Assembly (NCBI RefSeq): GCF_900103695.1
Contig: NZ_FNHF01000001.1
Coordinates: forward strand, 1,026,961-1,090,960
DNA from: Sediminibacillus halophilus
Lineage (GTDB): Bacteria; Bacillota; Bacilli; Bacillales; Amphibacillaceae
DNA length: 64,000 nucleotides
Reading direction: 5' to 3'
In this document: in pieces, positions 18,717 through 27,322 of the stretch
How positions within the stretch are numbered: position 1 is the stretch's first letter
Layout: the number at the start of each line of letters is the position of its first letter
The notes under the pieces: model-generated
Databases searched by the model: none
What the model saw: only the letters and a program-made list of their open reading frames with translations
What the model was told of the DNA's origin: nothing
Program-made: the position numbers and the translations under genes

Positions 18717-18763
18717 CGGGGGTCAGTCCCTCTGTGAATTTTTCACAGAGGGACTGACCCCCG
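18717..18763. repeat. REP-like perfect palindrome (22-bp arms)
   Basis: The arm CGGGGGTCAGTCCCTCTG.. (18717-18738) is followed by TTT and then its exact reverse complement (18742-18763). It sits in the upstream region of the aldehyde dehydrogenase gene, next to a separate terminator. A GGGGTCAGTCCC core of this kind is reminiscent of dispersed palindromes in Firmicutes. There is no T-run, so termination is unlikely to be its main function. Confidence 0.7.
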
Positions 18764-18796
18764 TTCGACCCACCGTTCAGAACCTCAGTACATTAT

Positions 18797-18843
18797 AAAA
18801 AGGGGTTGCTCCATCAGTTTGACACTCATGGAGCAACCCCCTT
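18797..18843 (-). terminator. Terminator of the TVP38 gene
   Basis: GGGGTTGCTCCAT pairs perfectly with ATGGAGCAACCCC; on the minus strand TTTTTAT follows. Confidence 0.85.
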
Positions 18844-18857
18844 CCCTCTAAATAGAA

Positions 18858-19421
18858 TTAACTTTTGCTGCCTTCGATATTCATTTGATGGATTCTTCCT
18901 AATAGCGCATAAACAGCTGCTAATAAAAGCATGAATAAACTGACTACATACCATGGAAACTCCGTGATTGCCTCGCCAAAAGCAGTGTATAATACGGCCG
19001 GTAAAATAACTCCTAAACCAGAATAGTACATATAACTTTTAAAACCATCAGTCATTTCCATCAAATACAACGACAATAAATGAAAATGTACAAACGGCAT
19101 GACTCGGAGAACCATCACCTGACTGACCGTAATCGTGCGGTCATGCAATATTTTGGTTTTCAGTCGGGCTACCCCTTCCCGAAAACGCGGAAATCTACTG
19201 ACCAATTTATAAAAAATAAGGCTCATCAGCGATAATCCAATAAAAGACAATACCGCTCCTTCTACAAATCCAAACAACACACCTCCGGCAATACAAACGA
19301 CAATCACCGGTAAAAACAAAAAGGGCCTGATCAAATGAATAAGAATAAATAGTGCGGGAGCAAGCCATCCAGCCCCTTCTATCAAGGATTGAATGGAATT
19401 ATTGAAATTATCCATACACAT
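18858..19421 (-). CDS. TVP38/TMEM64 (DedA-superfamily, VTT domain) membrane protein
   Basis: A 187-residue polytopic membrane protein. It shows the VTT hallmarks: a re-entrant-like FLFLPVIVVCIAGGVLFGFVEG (about 34-55), a central R.PRFREG region, and LRVMPFVHFHLLSLY (about 105-120), where family members carry a conserved Arg/Pro. Relatives include B. subtilis YtxB and YdjX. The superfamily is linked to lipid scrambling or flipping. The GGAG site fits the ATG used here; a second ATG lies two codons on. Confidence 0.8.
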   Translation of the reverse strand: MCMDNFNNSIQSLIEGAGWLAPALFILIHLIRPFLFLPVIVVCIAGGVLFGFVEGAVLSFIGLSLMSLIFYKLVSRFPRFREGVARLKTKILHDRTITVSQVMVLRVMPFVHFHLLSLYLMEMTDGFKSYMYYSGLGVILPAVLYTAFGEAITEFPWYVVSLFMLLLAAVYALLGRIHQMNIEGSKS

Positions 19422-19594
19422 CCCCCTCTCCTTGCAAAAAAATACAAGTCCTATAGCATTTTATAAGAAATGGCCCGATTTGAAAAGATATGGGTCTCTC
19501 GTTAAGGACAAGAATTGCTTGCAATACCAGTTTATGCTACTTTTATTAGATGGTCACGACACTTATTGAGACGAAATAGGCAAATTTTATTGAA

Positions 19595-20155
19595 TCAATT
19601 GTTTTGACTTTGCTGTTTCTTCCATTCTTCCGCTAGCAATCCATACACTATATGGTCGACGTACTCTCCCTGTAATAATTCAGCCTGCCGGATTTTCCCT
19701 TCTTGGGTAAAACCCAGTTTTTCCGGAATGGATCTGCTTTTGACATTTTCCTCGGCTGCCCTGATTTCCACCCGGGTCAGCTGCCAGGTATCAAACGCCT
19801 GTTGAATCATCGCCCGGCAAGCTTTAGTGATCAATCCTTTCCCCTCAAAGCCATCGCCGATCCAATAACCGATACTTGTAGTGCGGTTATACCAATTAAC
19901 GTAATGAAAGCCGATAACCCCGGCTATTTTATCTTGGTGCCAAATCCCTGCCTGAAAACCATTGTTTTCGCTCAGTTGCAAAAGTGAAGATTTGATAAAA
20001 GCTTCGGTGTCTTCTTGCCTCCTGTTACTCCCGATTAAAGGAAGCCATTTCTTCAAACGATCCATCGAATTCCAGGTTAGCAAAAATAATTCCGAAGCAT
20101 CATCTGGTTCCAGCATTTTCAAATAGGACTGTTCTTCAAATGGATAAGTAAACAT
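19595..20155 (-). CDS. GNAT acetyltransferase, RimJ/RimL type
   Basis: A 186-residue N-acetyltransferase. It has the RimJ/L features YWIGDGFEGKGLITKAC (acetyl-CoA loop) followed by RVEIRAAEENVKSRSIPEKLGF. It would acetylate a protein N-terminus or an amino group of a small molecule. It starts 12 bases after the stop of the nucleotidyltransferase gene and probably shares its transcript. Good GGGAGAGGG site. Confidence 0.8.
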   Translation of the reverse strand: MFTYPFEEQSYLKMLEPDDASELFLLTWNSMDRLKKWLPLIGSNRRQEDTEAFIKSSLLQLSENNGFQAGIWHQDKIAGVIGFHYVNWYNRTTSIGYWIGDGFEGKGLITKACRAMIQQAFDTWQLTRVEIRAAEENVKSRSIPEKLGFTQEGKIRQAELLQGEYVDHIVYGLLAEEWKKQQSQNN

Positions 20156-20167
20156 TTTCCCTCTCCC

Positions 20168-20956
20168 TTACAGCTTGGTAGATTGATATTCCCACGTTTC
20201 CGCTGCTATCATTGTCGCTAACAAACGCTTCGTATAAGGTTCAGAAGCCAATTGTGATAGCAGCCATTGTCTATGTTTCTGCAAAAGCCGGACAACATGA
20301 ACTGCTGCTTGGGAATGCAACTCCGGTGTCATTGATTGAAAAATCGTTCGCACTTCCGCCTCCATTTCTACAGGAAGGGAGGCCTCCACTGCTTTTAAAC
20401 CCAACTGAGCGCGGTTTGGGGAATAGCAATGCAACAGTACCCTGGCAAGATGGACAGCAATATGATGTAAAATCCCTACTGCCCACAAATTATTTCCCCG
20501 CAAAGCTGTTTTACGGTACTGCAGCAAAAACCAAGCAACATCTGTTACATCATCCAAAAATTCTTCTTGCGACAAGGTTAAATGCTGCCCTGACACATAT
20601 TTATCCATCAGCCGTTCGGGATCGTATATCACCCGGAAGTAATCTTTTTCGATATAGGTTTCTTCCGTAACCGTAAACAAATCCACATGCAGTAAATCTT
20701 CGTACACGGCAATAATTTGTGGAGCAATAATAAATATATCGTCATAAAACAATAAGGAACCATAGGACTGCAAATGATGGAGACGACGTTCTAAAAATGA
20801 TTGCTTGTCCGATTCTTCCACAAGACAATAAAGATCAATGTCCGAGTTTTCATCATGCTCCCCACGTCCGATCGAGCCCTTGACAAACACTGCCTGGACT
20901 AGCGGATCCGTTTGCAAGCTTGCAGTGATTTTCTTTAATGCCTGCTCTTGTATCAC
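20168..20956 (-). CDS. Nucleotidyltransferase-domain protein
   Basis: A 262-residue protein with the Pol-beta-like nucleotidyltransferase motif FVKGSIGRGEHDENSDIDL (about 24-42), including the GS and DxD metal-binding elements, and a third acidic strand at HVDLFTV. The C-terminal half is helical. Members include aminoglycoside adenylyltransferases and MNT-type toxin/antitoxin enzymes, but no HEPN partner gene is adjacent. GTG start with GGAGG. It is followed by the RimJ/L-type acetyltransferase, so the pair may both modify small molecules. Confidence 0.75.
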   Translation of the reverse strand: MIQEQALKKITASLQTDPLVQAVFVKGSIGRGEHDENSDIDLYCLVEESDKQSFLERRLHHLQSYGSLLFYDDIFIIAPQIIAVYEDLLHVDLFTVTEETYIEKDYFRVIYDPERLMDKYVSGQHLTLSQEEFLDDVTDVAWFLLQYRKTALRGNNLWAVGILHHIAVHLARVLLHCYSPNRAQLGLKAVEASLPVEMEAEVRTIFQSMTPELHSQAAVHVVRLLQKHRQWLLSQLASEPYTKRLLATMIAAETWEYQSTKL

Positions 20957-21057
20957 ACTTCCTTCCTCCCTTATAAAAGTAAATATTACGCCATTATATT
21001 ACGTAACAAAGGGGATGACAAGGTTTATTTTCGGGGATAGGCACTTTCCATCAAAAA

Positions 21058-21594
21058 TCAGAACCCGGATAATTGGCTGTTTCCCATCAAAGTTAGCAAA
21101 GGGCTGGTTTCCACCGGACGGATTGCATATTTGATCACTTTCCATCCTTTTGATTCATAAAGACTTTTGGCGGCACGGTTATCAACCTGTGTCGTCAATA
21201 TCGAAACAGCATGATCCGACGACTCTTTCAGCAGAGCATCATGAAGCTTGCTGCCTATTTGCATTCTTTGATAAGCAGGATCGACAGCAAGCTCGACAAA
21301 TTCAAAACAGTTATCCAGCCATGCACGCCTTTCTTGCTCATCTAAAAAAGACTCGATTTTGCTGCGGTAGAATTGTCCAGGCATCGACGTATATCCATAA
21401 GCAATGCCAACTGGCACACCGGTATCATTTATCGCCTTCAGAGCCCTAAATCCTGGATATCCAGCATGTTTTTGAATCCTTTCTTTCATTCTCTCAAGAT
21501 AGTTTTCCGGATTAGCAGGATGATGGACACGACAATACACAGCTGCCATTCCTTCAAAGTCTCCTTTTCCATTATTAACGTTTGAAATATCCAC
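21058..21594 (-). CDS. GNAT acetyltransferase
   Basis: A 178-residue acetyltransferase. The acetyl-CoA site reads VELAVDPAYQRMQIGSKLHDALL (motif A, Q..IG..L) followed by RAAKSLYESKGW (motif B). GTG start with GGAGGAGAAAGA. It is separate from the preceding nucleotidyltransferase gene (about 100 bp). Substrate unknown. Confidence 0.75.
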   Translation of the reverse strand: MDISNVNNGKGDFEGMAAVYCRVHHPANPENYLERMKERIQKHAGYPGFRALKAINDTGVPVGIAYGYTSMPGQFYRSKIESFLDEQERRAWLDNCFEFVELAVDPAYQRMQIGSKLHDALLKESSDHAVSILTTQVDNRAAKSLYESKGWKVIKYAIRPVETSPLLTLMGNSQLSGF

Positions 21595-21751
21595 TCTTTC
21601 TCCTCCCCTACTACTCTATGATTGATTGGCGATGACCTTTCTCATCTTTTTGCCATTTGTATGCATCATCCTTGGCTGTATTAATCCTATTCTGGAACAC
21701 TCATTGTTGCGCAACTGCCAATAAAGGGTCCCGGTTATAATGGACGGAACA

Positions 21752-22591
21752 TCATTTATAGTAAGGACGGCTTGTCCGAACAATCGCTCGCATGATATCC
21801 TTTTGGAGTTGGGGAGATTTTTGCTTATCGACTAAGCGAAAAAACAGACTTCTTAAAAATTGCTTTATATTTGTCCGATGGATAAATTGCTGTACACTCC
21901 CAGCATGAAAATTCTTCTCCAGTTCCTCTGTTAGACTGGTGATTTCCCGGAGGACGACTTCCTCACTGAATCCCCTATCCAGCATTTCTGTGACCGGAAT
22001 TGCCATACGCTCATCCTCCTCGAAACAGTAACAATCGCTCGAAGTACCCATCACCCGAATGACGGCTTCATATATCTCTTGAAAATAAGGCTGGATTCCA
22101 GGCTGTTTGATTAATTCATCGATTGCATCAGCCGCATGAGCGATACTATGTGCCCATCCTTTCTCTTCCACTAGTCCTCTGATGTCCTTTTCTTCCTTCA
22201 AATACAACAGCAAGGCTTGCTTTACTGTCAGCAGTTGTTTTTCGTCCATAAAACTACTTTGCAAATTTTTATGTAAGAGAACGGCGATAATCAGGGAAGA
22301 AAACGACCTGGTGAACACCGAATCGTCATTTTTCCTCCCAATCTTATAAAATAAATGGTTCTCATCGAGACATTCCGCTAATAGGACAGCCAACTGCTCC
22401 CTCGTATAATCACCGTTCATGATCAGTTGGCTGAAAACAGGATAAATCAGTTCATCACGAAGAATCGAATCGGTAACTCCTATGTGACAAAGCATTTCTT
22501 TTGTCAACAAGTCAAGTTCTTCTTCCGAGAGGCGGTCATCTTTATTCTTTTTTAGCTGCTTTAATCGCTCGGTGAATTGTTGGGTATCCAT
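21752..22591 (-). CDS. DUF2785 family protein
   Basis: A 279-residue soluble, mainly helical protein. The stretch DIRGLVEEKGWAHSIAHAADAIDELI (about 138-163) is the DUF2785 signature, in which two His residues are conserved. Function unknown. No signal peptide. AAAAGGAG precedes the ATG. It appears to be a single-gene unit. Confidence 0.75.
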   Translation of the reverse strand: MDTQQFTERLKQLKKNKDDRLSEEELDLLTKEMLCHIGVTDSILRDELIYPVFSQLIMNGDYTREQLAVLLAECLDENHLFYKIGRKNDDSVFTRSFSSLIIAVLLHKNLQSSFMDEKQLLTVKQALLLYLKEEKDIRGLVEEKGWAHSIAHAADAIDELIKQPGIQPYFQEIYEAVIRVMGTSSDCYCFEEDERMAIPVTEMLDRGFSEEVVLREITSLTEELEKNFHAGSVQQFIHRTNIKQFLRSLFFRLVDKQKSPQLQKDIMRAIVRTSRPYYK

Positions 22592-22780
22592 GATAGATGG
22601 TTTCTCCTTTTAACCGGCAGTCATTTTGTATCTCCTCTTGATTCTGTAAAAATACAGGTTACCGCCTTAATAGTAGGCAAGCAAACCCTTGGCCATCGCA
22701 ATTCCCTCACAATATACAAAAACACCAAGGCCAAGAGCCCGTAATCATATTGAATCCGGATCAAGCCCGCTAGATGAACC

Positions 22781-22810
22781 GAAGAGCAGGAACGCTTGCC
22801 CCTGCTCTTC
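22781..22810 (-). terminator. Hairpin downstream of yfkAB
   Basis: A perfect 10-bp stem, GAAGAGCAGG and CCTGCTCTTC with a 10-base loop, five bases past the yfkAB stop. It lacks a clear T-run. Confidence 0.5.
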
Positions 22811-22814
22811 TATC

Positions 22815-23939
22815 TCACCTGCTAATGTTTGCTTGTTTTTGTTGGAAATCGGTATCGGGGTAATACGTATTTTTCACCAAAACGTTCGGGCCTAAGCACT
22901 TGACTGCCGGACAATGGCAGTTCAACGCTTTCGCTGTTTTCGTCTCCATCCAACGGCGATAGGACTCCTGTAATGGAACGGTTTGAATATTTCCAAGCGG
23001 TGGTTCATCGCCAAAGTCAGTAACTGTTACTTCTCCGGTAAAAATACTGACGTTTAGTCTCGATCGGCCATCTGGATCGTTACGGACAGAAACGTTCCTG
23101 GCTGCATATAGCTGTTGCTGAAGTTCTAACTCTTCCGAGGAGGAACTGCACGGATAAAAGGGCAGCGTTCCAAACAACATCCAAATCTCTTCATTCCGGT
23201 GTGATAGCAACCGGCGAATGGCCGCTCTTATTTGTTCCAGACTCAATGTTTCCAGATTTTCGGCAAAATCGACCGGGTACATAGGGTGAATCTCATGACG
23301 CATACAGCCCATTTCCTGAACATGGTCATGGATTTTTTCCAGATAGGGAAATGTCCTGCCGTTTAGCATGGTTTCTGCTGAAACCATGACCCCTTCTTTT
23401 GAAAGGCGCTGAGCATTTTCCACCATTCTGGCAAAGTATTTTTTTCGATTCTCCATTGTTGGTTTACGTTCCATTCGAGCAAACCCTGTTTCTGCGAATT
23501 CCTCTTCCGTCCCCCAGTTATGCGAAATATGAAGAACATCTAAATAAGGAATGATTGCCTCATAACGTCCGTATGGCAAGGTCAGATTCGAGTTGATCTG
23601 TGTTTTCACACCGCGTGCGTTAGCGTATTGAAGCAGGGGCAGAACATAATTCCTGACAGACTTCTTGGACATCATCGGCTCTCCGCCGGTAATACTGATC
23701 GCCCGTAAATGCGGAATTTCATCCAAACGCCGGAAAATCAGGTCCATAGGAAGTGCTTCCGGGTCGTGATCCTGTAAGGCATATCCTACTGCACAATGAT
23801 TACAGCGCATATTGCATAACGTCGTGGTGGTAAATTCGACATTAGACAATACCATTTCTCCGTGCTGCTCTACATCCAAATACGCTTCCCAAGGATCGTT
23901 GTCCGGTGTCATCTTATTAGCGATAGTCTTTACGTTCAT
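22815..23939 (-). CDS. yfkAB: Radical SAM/CxCxxxxC motif protein YfkAB
   Basis: A 374-residue radical SAM enzyme. Cys42, Cys46 and Cys49 (CNMRCNHC) bind the SAM 4Fe-4S cluster, and a second Cys set, CHCPAVKC at 341-348, gives the family its CxCxxxxC name. The GGEPMMS motif of SAM enzymes is near residue 82. Length matches the fused YfkA/YfkB reading frame of Bacillus. Its reaction is unknown. It is monocistronic, with GAAAGGAAG before the ATG. Confidence 0.9.
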   Translation of the reverse strand: MNVKTIANKMTPDNDPWEAYLDVEQHGEMVLSNVEFTTTTLCNMRCNHCAVGYALQDHDPEALPMDLIFRRLDEIPHLRAISITGGEPMMSKKSVRNYVLPLLQYANARGVKTQINSNLTLPYGRYEAIIPYLDVLHISHNWGTEEEFAETGFARMERKPTMENRKKYFARMVENAQRLSKEGVMVSAETMLNGRTFPYLEKIHDHVQEMGCMRHEIHPMYPVDFAENLETLSLEQIRAAIRRLLSHRNEEIWMLFGTLPFYPCSSSSEELELQQQLYAARNVSVRNDPDGRSRLNVSIFTGEVTVTDFGDEPPLGNIQTVPLQESYRRWMETKTAKALNCHCPAVKCLGPNVLVKNTYYPDTDFQQKQANISR

Positions 23940-24038
23940 TTATGTAACTTCCTTTCGGTTGTTCAACTAACCGTTTCTATCGTAACATATCAATCACTTT
24001 ATGAAGAAAGAAGTTTATAGGAATCTTATTCTTCTGTT

Positions 24039-24881
24039 CTAATCAGACAGCAATGACAGGAATGCCTGTAAATTGCGCGAACGCCACTTATCTTTATGAA
24101 AAGCAGTATAAATCCCAATCTCATTCCGTGTGCTTATCGGGATAGCTGCCAATTCCCCGTTTTTCACTTCATTATTTACTGTAAAAGAAGGTAACATGGC
24201 CTTCCCCAATCCACTTAACACACATTGTTTAATTGCTTCAATACTTGGAAGTTCTATTTTTGCATATGCTGCTTCTTTTCTTAAATATTCCTCGATCAAT
24301 GGTCTCCAGCTGCATGTGTACTCTGTTACCAGCATGGTTTCAGCTATACGCGATGCAGACGGTCTTGCTGCCTCAACAAGTGTAAGACGGTCCTCTTTAA
24401 TTTTCTCGATTGTTAAATCCTTGGGCTGCCAATCAGGAGTATCTACCAGAATTGCCGCATCTATATCTCCCTTTTTTAATTGACCGGAAAGATTTTCGTA
24501 ATCGATTGATTTAAGCGTCAATTCCACCTTCGGATAAAACTCCATGAATTGCCGGATTTTTTCTGGCAGCCAATAAATCATCAACGATTCACTTGCTCCG
24601 ATTGATAAAAACCCTGCTGGATGGTCATCTTCCTGAATGGTTTGTTTTGACTTTGCATATAACTTGATGATCTCAGCAGCATATGGCAAAAAGCGCCTGC
24701 CGGTCTCCGTTAGTGTGATCGTTTTACCCATCCGGTCAAATAAAGGATACCCAAGCTCTTCTTCCAAGGCTTTGATATGTGCTGTTATCGAAGACTGAGC
24801 ATAACCTAATTCATCTGCAGCTTTTTTAAATCCTCCTTTTTCAACAATGGTTTCAAAAGTAACAAGATGACGCAACTCCAT
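24039..24881 (-). CDS. LysR-family transcriptional regulator
   Basis: A 280-residue LysR regulator: winged helix at 1-60 (FKKAADELGYAQSSITAHIKALEEELG) and a periplasmic-binding-protein-like effector domain. It is divergent from the flavodoxin-fold reductase pair, 123 bp away, and most likely controls it, by analogy with other LysR regulators of quinone or azo reductases. AAGGAG is spaced for the second ATG (used here), not for the one two codons upstream. Confidence 0.85.
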   Translation of the reverse strand: MELRHLVTFETIVEKGGFKKAADELGYAQSSITAHIKALEEELGYPLFDRMGKTITLTETGRRFLPYAAEIIKLYAKSKQTIQEDDHPAGFLSIGASESLMIYWLPEKIRQFMEFYPKVELTLKSIDYENLSGQLKKGDIDAAILVDTPDWQPKDLTIEKIKEDRLTLVEAARPSASRIAETMLVTEYTCSWRPLIEEYLRKEAAYAKIELPSIEAIKQCVLSGLGKAMLPSFTVNNEVKNGELAAIPISTRNEIGIYTAFHKDKWRSRNLQAFLSLLSD

Positions 24882-25004
24882 CTTCATATCTCCTTATTAT
24901 CATTTTTATTGAATGAAACATTCTAAAACTTCAATTTTACTGAACTATATTTCTATTATAGACTGGTCTTATAAACAGTTCAATCGAAAGGCGAGTGATC
25001 ACTT

Positions 25005-25598
25005 ATGAAGGTGCTAACCTTTATCACGCACCCCCGGACAAATTCTTTAACATTTGCCGCTGCAGAGAATTTCATGGAAGGACTAAAAGACGCTGGACAT
25101 GAAGTCGATAAGGTGGATTTATACCGGAGCGGTTTTAATCCACTAGTGGAAGAAGACGATGAACCTGATTGGAATAATTCCTGCCAGCACTTCTCCCCTC
25201 AGACTAAAGCAGAAATGGAACGGCTGAAACAATATGATGGATTGGCGTTTGTCTTTCCCTTATGGTGGTGGAATATGCCGGCATTGATGAAAGGGTATAT
25301 CGATCGGGTTTGGAATTACGGTTTTGCATACGGAGGAAAAAAACTTTCGCATGAGCGTGTGTTATGGCTCAGTCTGGCCGGTGCTCCTCCTGAGCGATTC
25401 CATAAAAGGAAATACGATTCCATGATCCGTCGTTATTTCAATGTAGGGCTTGCCGATTACTGCGGTATCGAACACTCCCATTTTGCATTGTTCTGCCAAA
25501 CAATCAATCCTTCCTCAGACCATGTGGATATGCTGCTTGAAGAAGCTTATAAACTGGGGAAACATTATACGTTACTTTCAGACAAAAAGGAGATCTAA
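25005..25598 (+). CDS. NAD(P)H-dependent oxidoreductase, flavodoxin fold
   Basis: A 197-residue MdaB/KefF/NQO-type quinone reductase. The P-loop-like FITHPRTNSLT (6-16), the flavin-binding FPLWWWNMPALMKGYIDRV (about 86-104) and FAYGGKKL are typical. It binds FMN or FAD and reduces quinones or similar electrophiles with NAD(P)H. It overlaps the next reductase gene by one base (TAATG), and both lie opposite a LysR regulator, forming a likely electrophile-response unit. Confidence 0.85.
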   Translation: MKVLTFITHPRTNSLTFAAAENFMEGLKDAGHEVDKVDLYRSGFNPLVEEDDEPDWNNSCQHFSPQTKAEMERLKQYDGLAFVFPLWWWNMPALMKGYIDRVWNYGFAYGGKKLSHERVLWLSLAGAPPERFHKRKYDSMIRRYFNVGLADYCGIEHSHFALFCQTINPSSDHVDMLLEEAYKLGKHYTLLSDKKEI

Positions 25599-26140
25599 TG
25601 ATGAATATTTTAACCTTGCTAGGCAGTTCACGAAAAGACGGTAACAGTGATTACCTGGTAAAACAGGCACTGGATAGAGTTGACCATACGTCCATGCACC
25701 TGCACGATTATCAAATGAACCCCATTATAGACGAACGACATACAGAAGAAGGCTTTACAGCTGTGGAGGATGACTATGAAAGGGTGCTCAAGGAATTTCT
25801 GAATAACGACATTATTGTGTTCGCCACACCTTTATACTGGTTTGGTATGTCTGGTCAAATGAAAATCTTTTTTGACCGGTGGAGCCAATATATGCGCGAT
25901 CCCCGGTTCGATTTTAAAGAATCGGTCAAACAGAAAAAAGCGTATGTTATCATAACCGGTAATTCACCCGATCCTAGAATTTCAGCTCTCCCCTTGGTAC
26001 AACAATTCAAGGCGATTTTTGATTATATTGGTATGGAGTTTTCCGATTATATTATCGGCCAGGCTAACAAACCAGGTGAGATACAAAACGATTCCTTTGC
26101 AATGGCAAAAGCAGATTTATGGAATAGACAGTGGAAATAA
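25598..26140 (+). CDS. Flavodoxin-family NAD(P)H oxidoreductase
   Basis: A 180-residue FMN reductase-like protein: LLGSSRKDGNSDYLV (6-20, phosphate loop) and FATPLYWFGMSGQMKIFFDRW (about 77-97). It is translationally coupled to the upstream reductase (ATGATG over the stop), with AAAAAGGAG. It probably reduces quinones, nitroaromatics or azo compounds. A terminator follows at 26264. Confidence 0.8.
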   Translation: MMNILTLLGSSRKDGNSDYLVKQALDRVDHTSMHLHDYQMNPIIDERHTEEGFTAVEDDYERVLKEFLNNDIIVFATPLYWFGMSGQMKIFFDRWSQYMRDPRFDFKESVKQKKAYVIITGNSPDPRISALPLVQQFKAIFDYIGMEFSDYIIGQANKPGEIQNDSFAMAKADLWNRQWK

Positions 26141-26263
26141 ATAAAAATCCAATCTAGTTTGTTTAAGTAGTTCAAATAACGCGGGAAAATCTAAAATAAC
26201 AGGGGAAACAACCTTAAAACACATTATGTTTAGAACCAAAAATAACGGTTCAAATAGTAACCA

Positions 26264-26304
26264 AAAAACGCTTGGATTGTCGAATCCAAGCGTTTAGTTT
26301 TGCC
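26264..26304. terminator. Terminator between convergent genes
   Basis: AAACGCTTGGATT pairs perfectly with AATCCAAGCGTTT around GTCG; A-rich and T-rich flanks let it act on both strands. Confidence 0.8.
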
Positions 26305-26352
26305 AATGTCTTATTAAACTTAAGCGCCTTTTGAATAACAGCGGAGACATAA

Positions 26353-27195
26353 TCAAAGCTGCAAATGTAATTCCCTTCTTGGATTATAAATATTCAGCCA
26401 AATTTCCGTTTCCGCCTTTATCCAGCTTCCGAATTGGTTCAATAATTTCAATACTTCTTCTGAACTTGATAAAGGATTGATTGCGTACCACAGTGCTGTC
26501 CTCATCTCTGATTCTTTTTCTGGATAATGCTTCGAAAACAGTTTATAAGCAGGGAATAGGTCCCTTGTGTACGACCGTTCTTGAACAATGACAAGCGCAA
26601 AACCAGCCCTTACCATAATTCTCATGATCCATGAACAGCAATCCTTAATGTCCTCCATGTCGTTATTTCCCATTAGTTCATGCTTGGCTTTGTCAATCAG
26701 AGCTGATAAGTGAATGAGGTGTTCATTCGCCAAAGAGCTGTCGGGTTTATAATCAGGTAGTTTACTTATAAGGTTTTTACCATAAACACAAATACCATAG
26801 GCTTTTAGAATAAAAGGAATCATAGAACAATATTTTGACTCCTCTACCTCACTTAAAGGGTAGAATCCTAATTCTACTCCATTTATAAAATGAAATTTTT
26901 GGTCAATAAATTGTTCCGTCTCCTCCACCCAATCAAGGTCAATATCTTGAGGATTAGAATAAGTTACTATTATTACATCAACATCAGATACACCCTCAAT
27001 GTCTAACCCTCTTGCCACAGAGCCTCTTAAATAAATGCTGTGAGTTTCCTTAGGTAAATAAGAAAGACAGCTTTGATTTATTAGTTGAATTACTTCTCGA
27101 AATTTATTATGGACCTTTTTAGGATCAGACTGGTTTATTATATAGCCTTTGTCGTCTACAGGACATAAAGATCCTAATTCTTTAATTTCAGTCAT
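26353..27195 (-). CDS. Nucleotidyltransferase-domain protein in AT-rich insert
   Basis: A 280-residue protein with an intact nucleotidyltransferase motif (IYLRGSVARGLDIEGVSDVDV, about 54-74). The region after it is helical (a possible substrate-binding domain). It is not closely similar to the other nucleotidyltransferase gene in the window. GGGAGGGA precedes the ATG. The DNA is clearly more AT-rich than its surroundings. It lies downstream of the rRNA methyltransferase gene, with a terminator between. Antibiotic nucleotidylation is possible from this context but unproven. Confidence 0.7.
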   Translation of the reverse strand: MTEIKELGSLCPVDDKGYIINQSDPKKVHNKFREVIQLINQSCLSYLPKETHSIYLRGSVARGLDIEGVSDVDVIIVTYSNPQDIDLDWVEETEQFIDQKFHFINGVELGFYPLSEVEESKYCSMIPFILKAYGICVYGKNLISKLPDYKPDSSLANEHLIHLSALIDKAKHELMGNNDMEDIKDCCSWIMRIMVRAGFALVIVQERSYTRDLFPAYKLFSKHYPEKESEMRTALWYAINPLSSSEEVLKLLNQFGSWIKAETEIWLNIYNPRRELHLQL

Positions 27196-27284
27196 GCTTA
27201 ATGTCCCTCCCTTTTTCAGATTGTATTTATTCAGTAATGGTCTTTTTACCGTGTCTAATGCAAGATTCGGCTTCTATTTAGTTG

Positions 27285-27322
27285 AAAAAGACTATCAGGA
27301 GGCTATCCTAATAGTCTTCTTT
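27285..27322 (-). terminator. Terminator of the rlmA-like gene
   Basis: GACTATtAGGA pairs with TCCTgATAGTC and is followed by TTTTT on the minus strand, directly past the stop codon. Confidence 0.75.
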
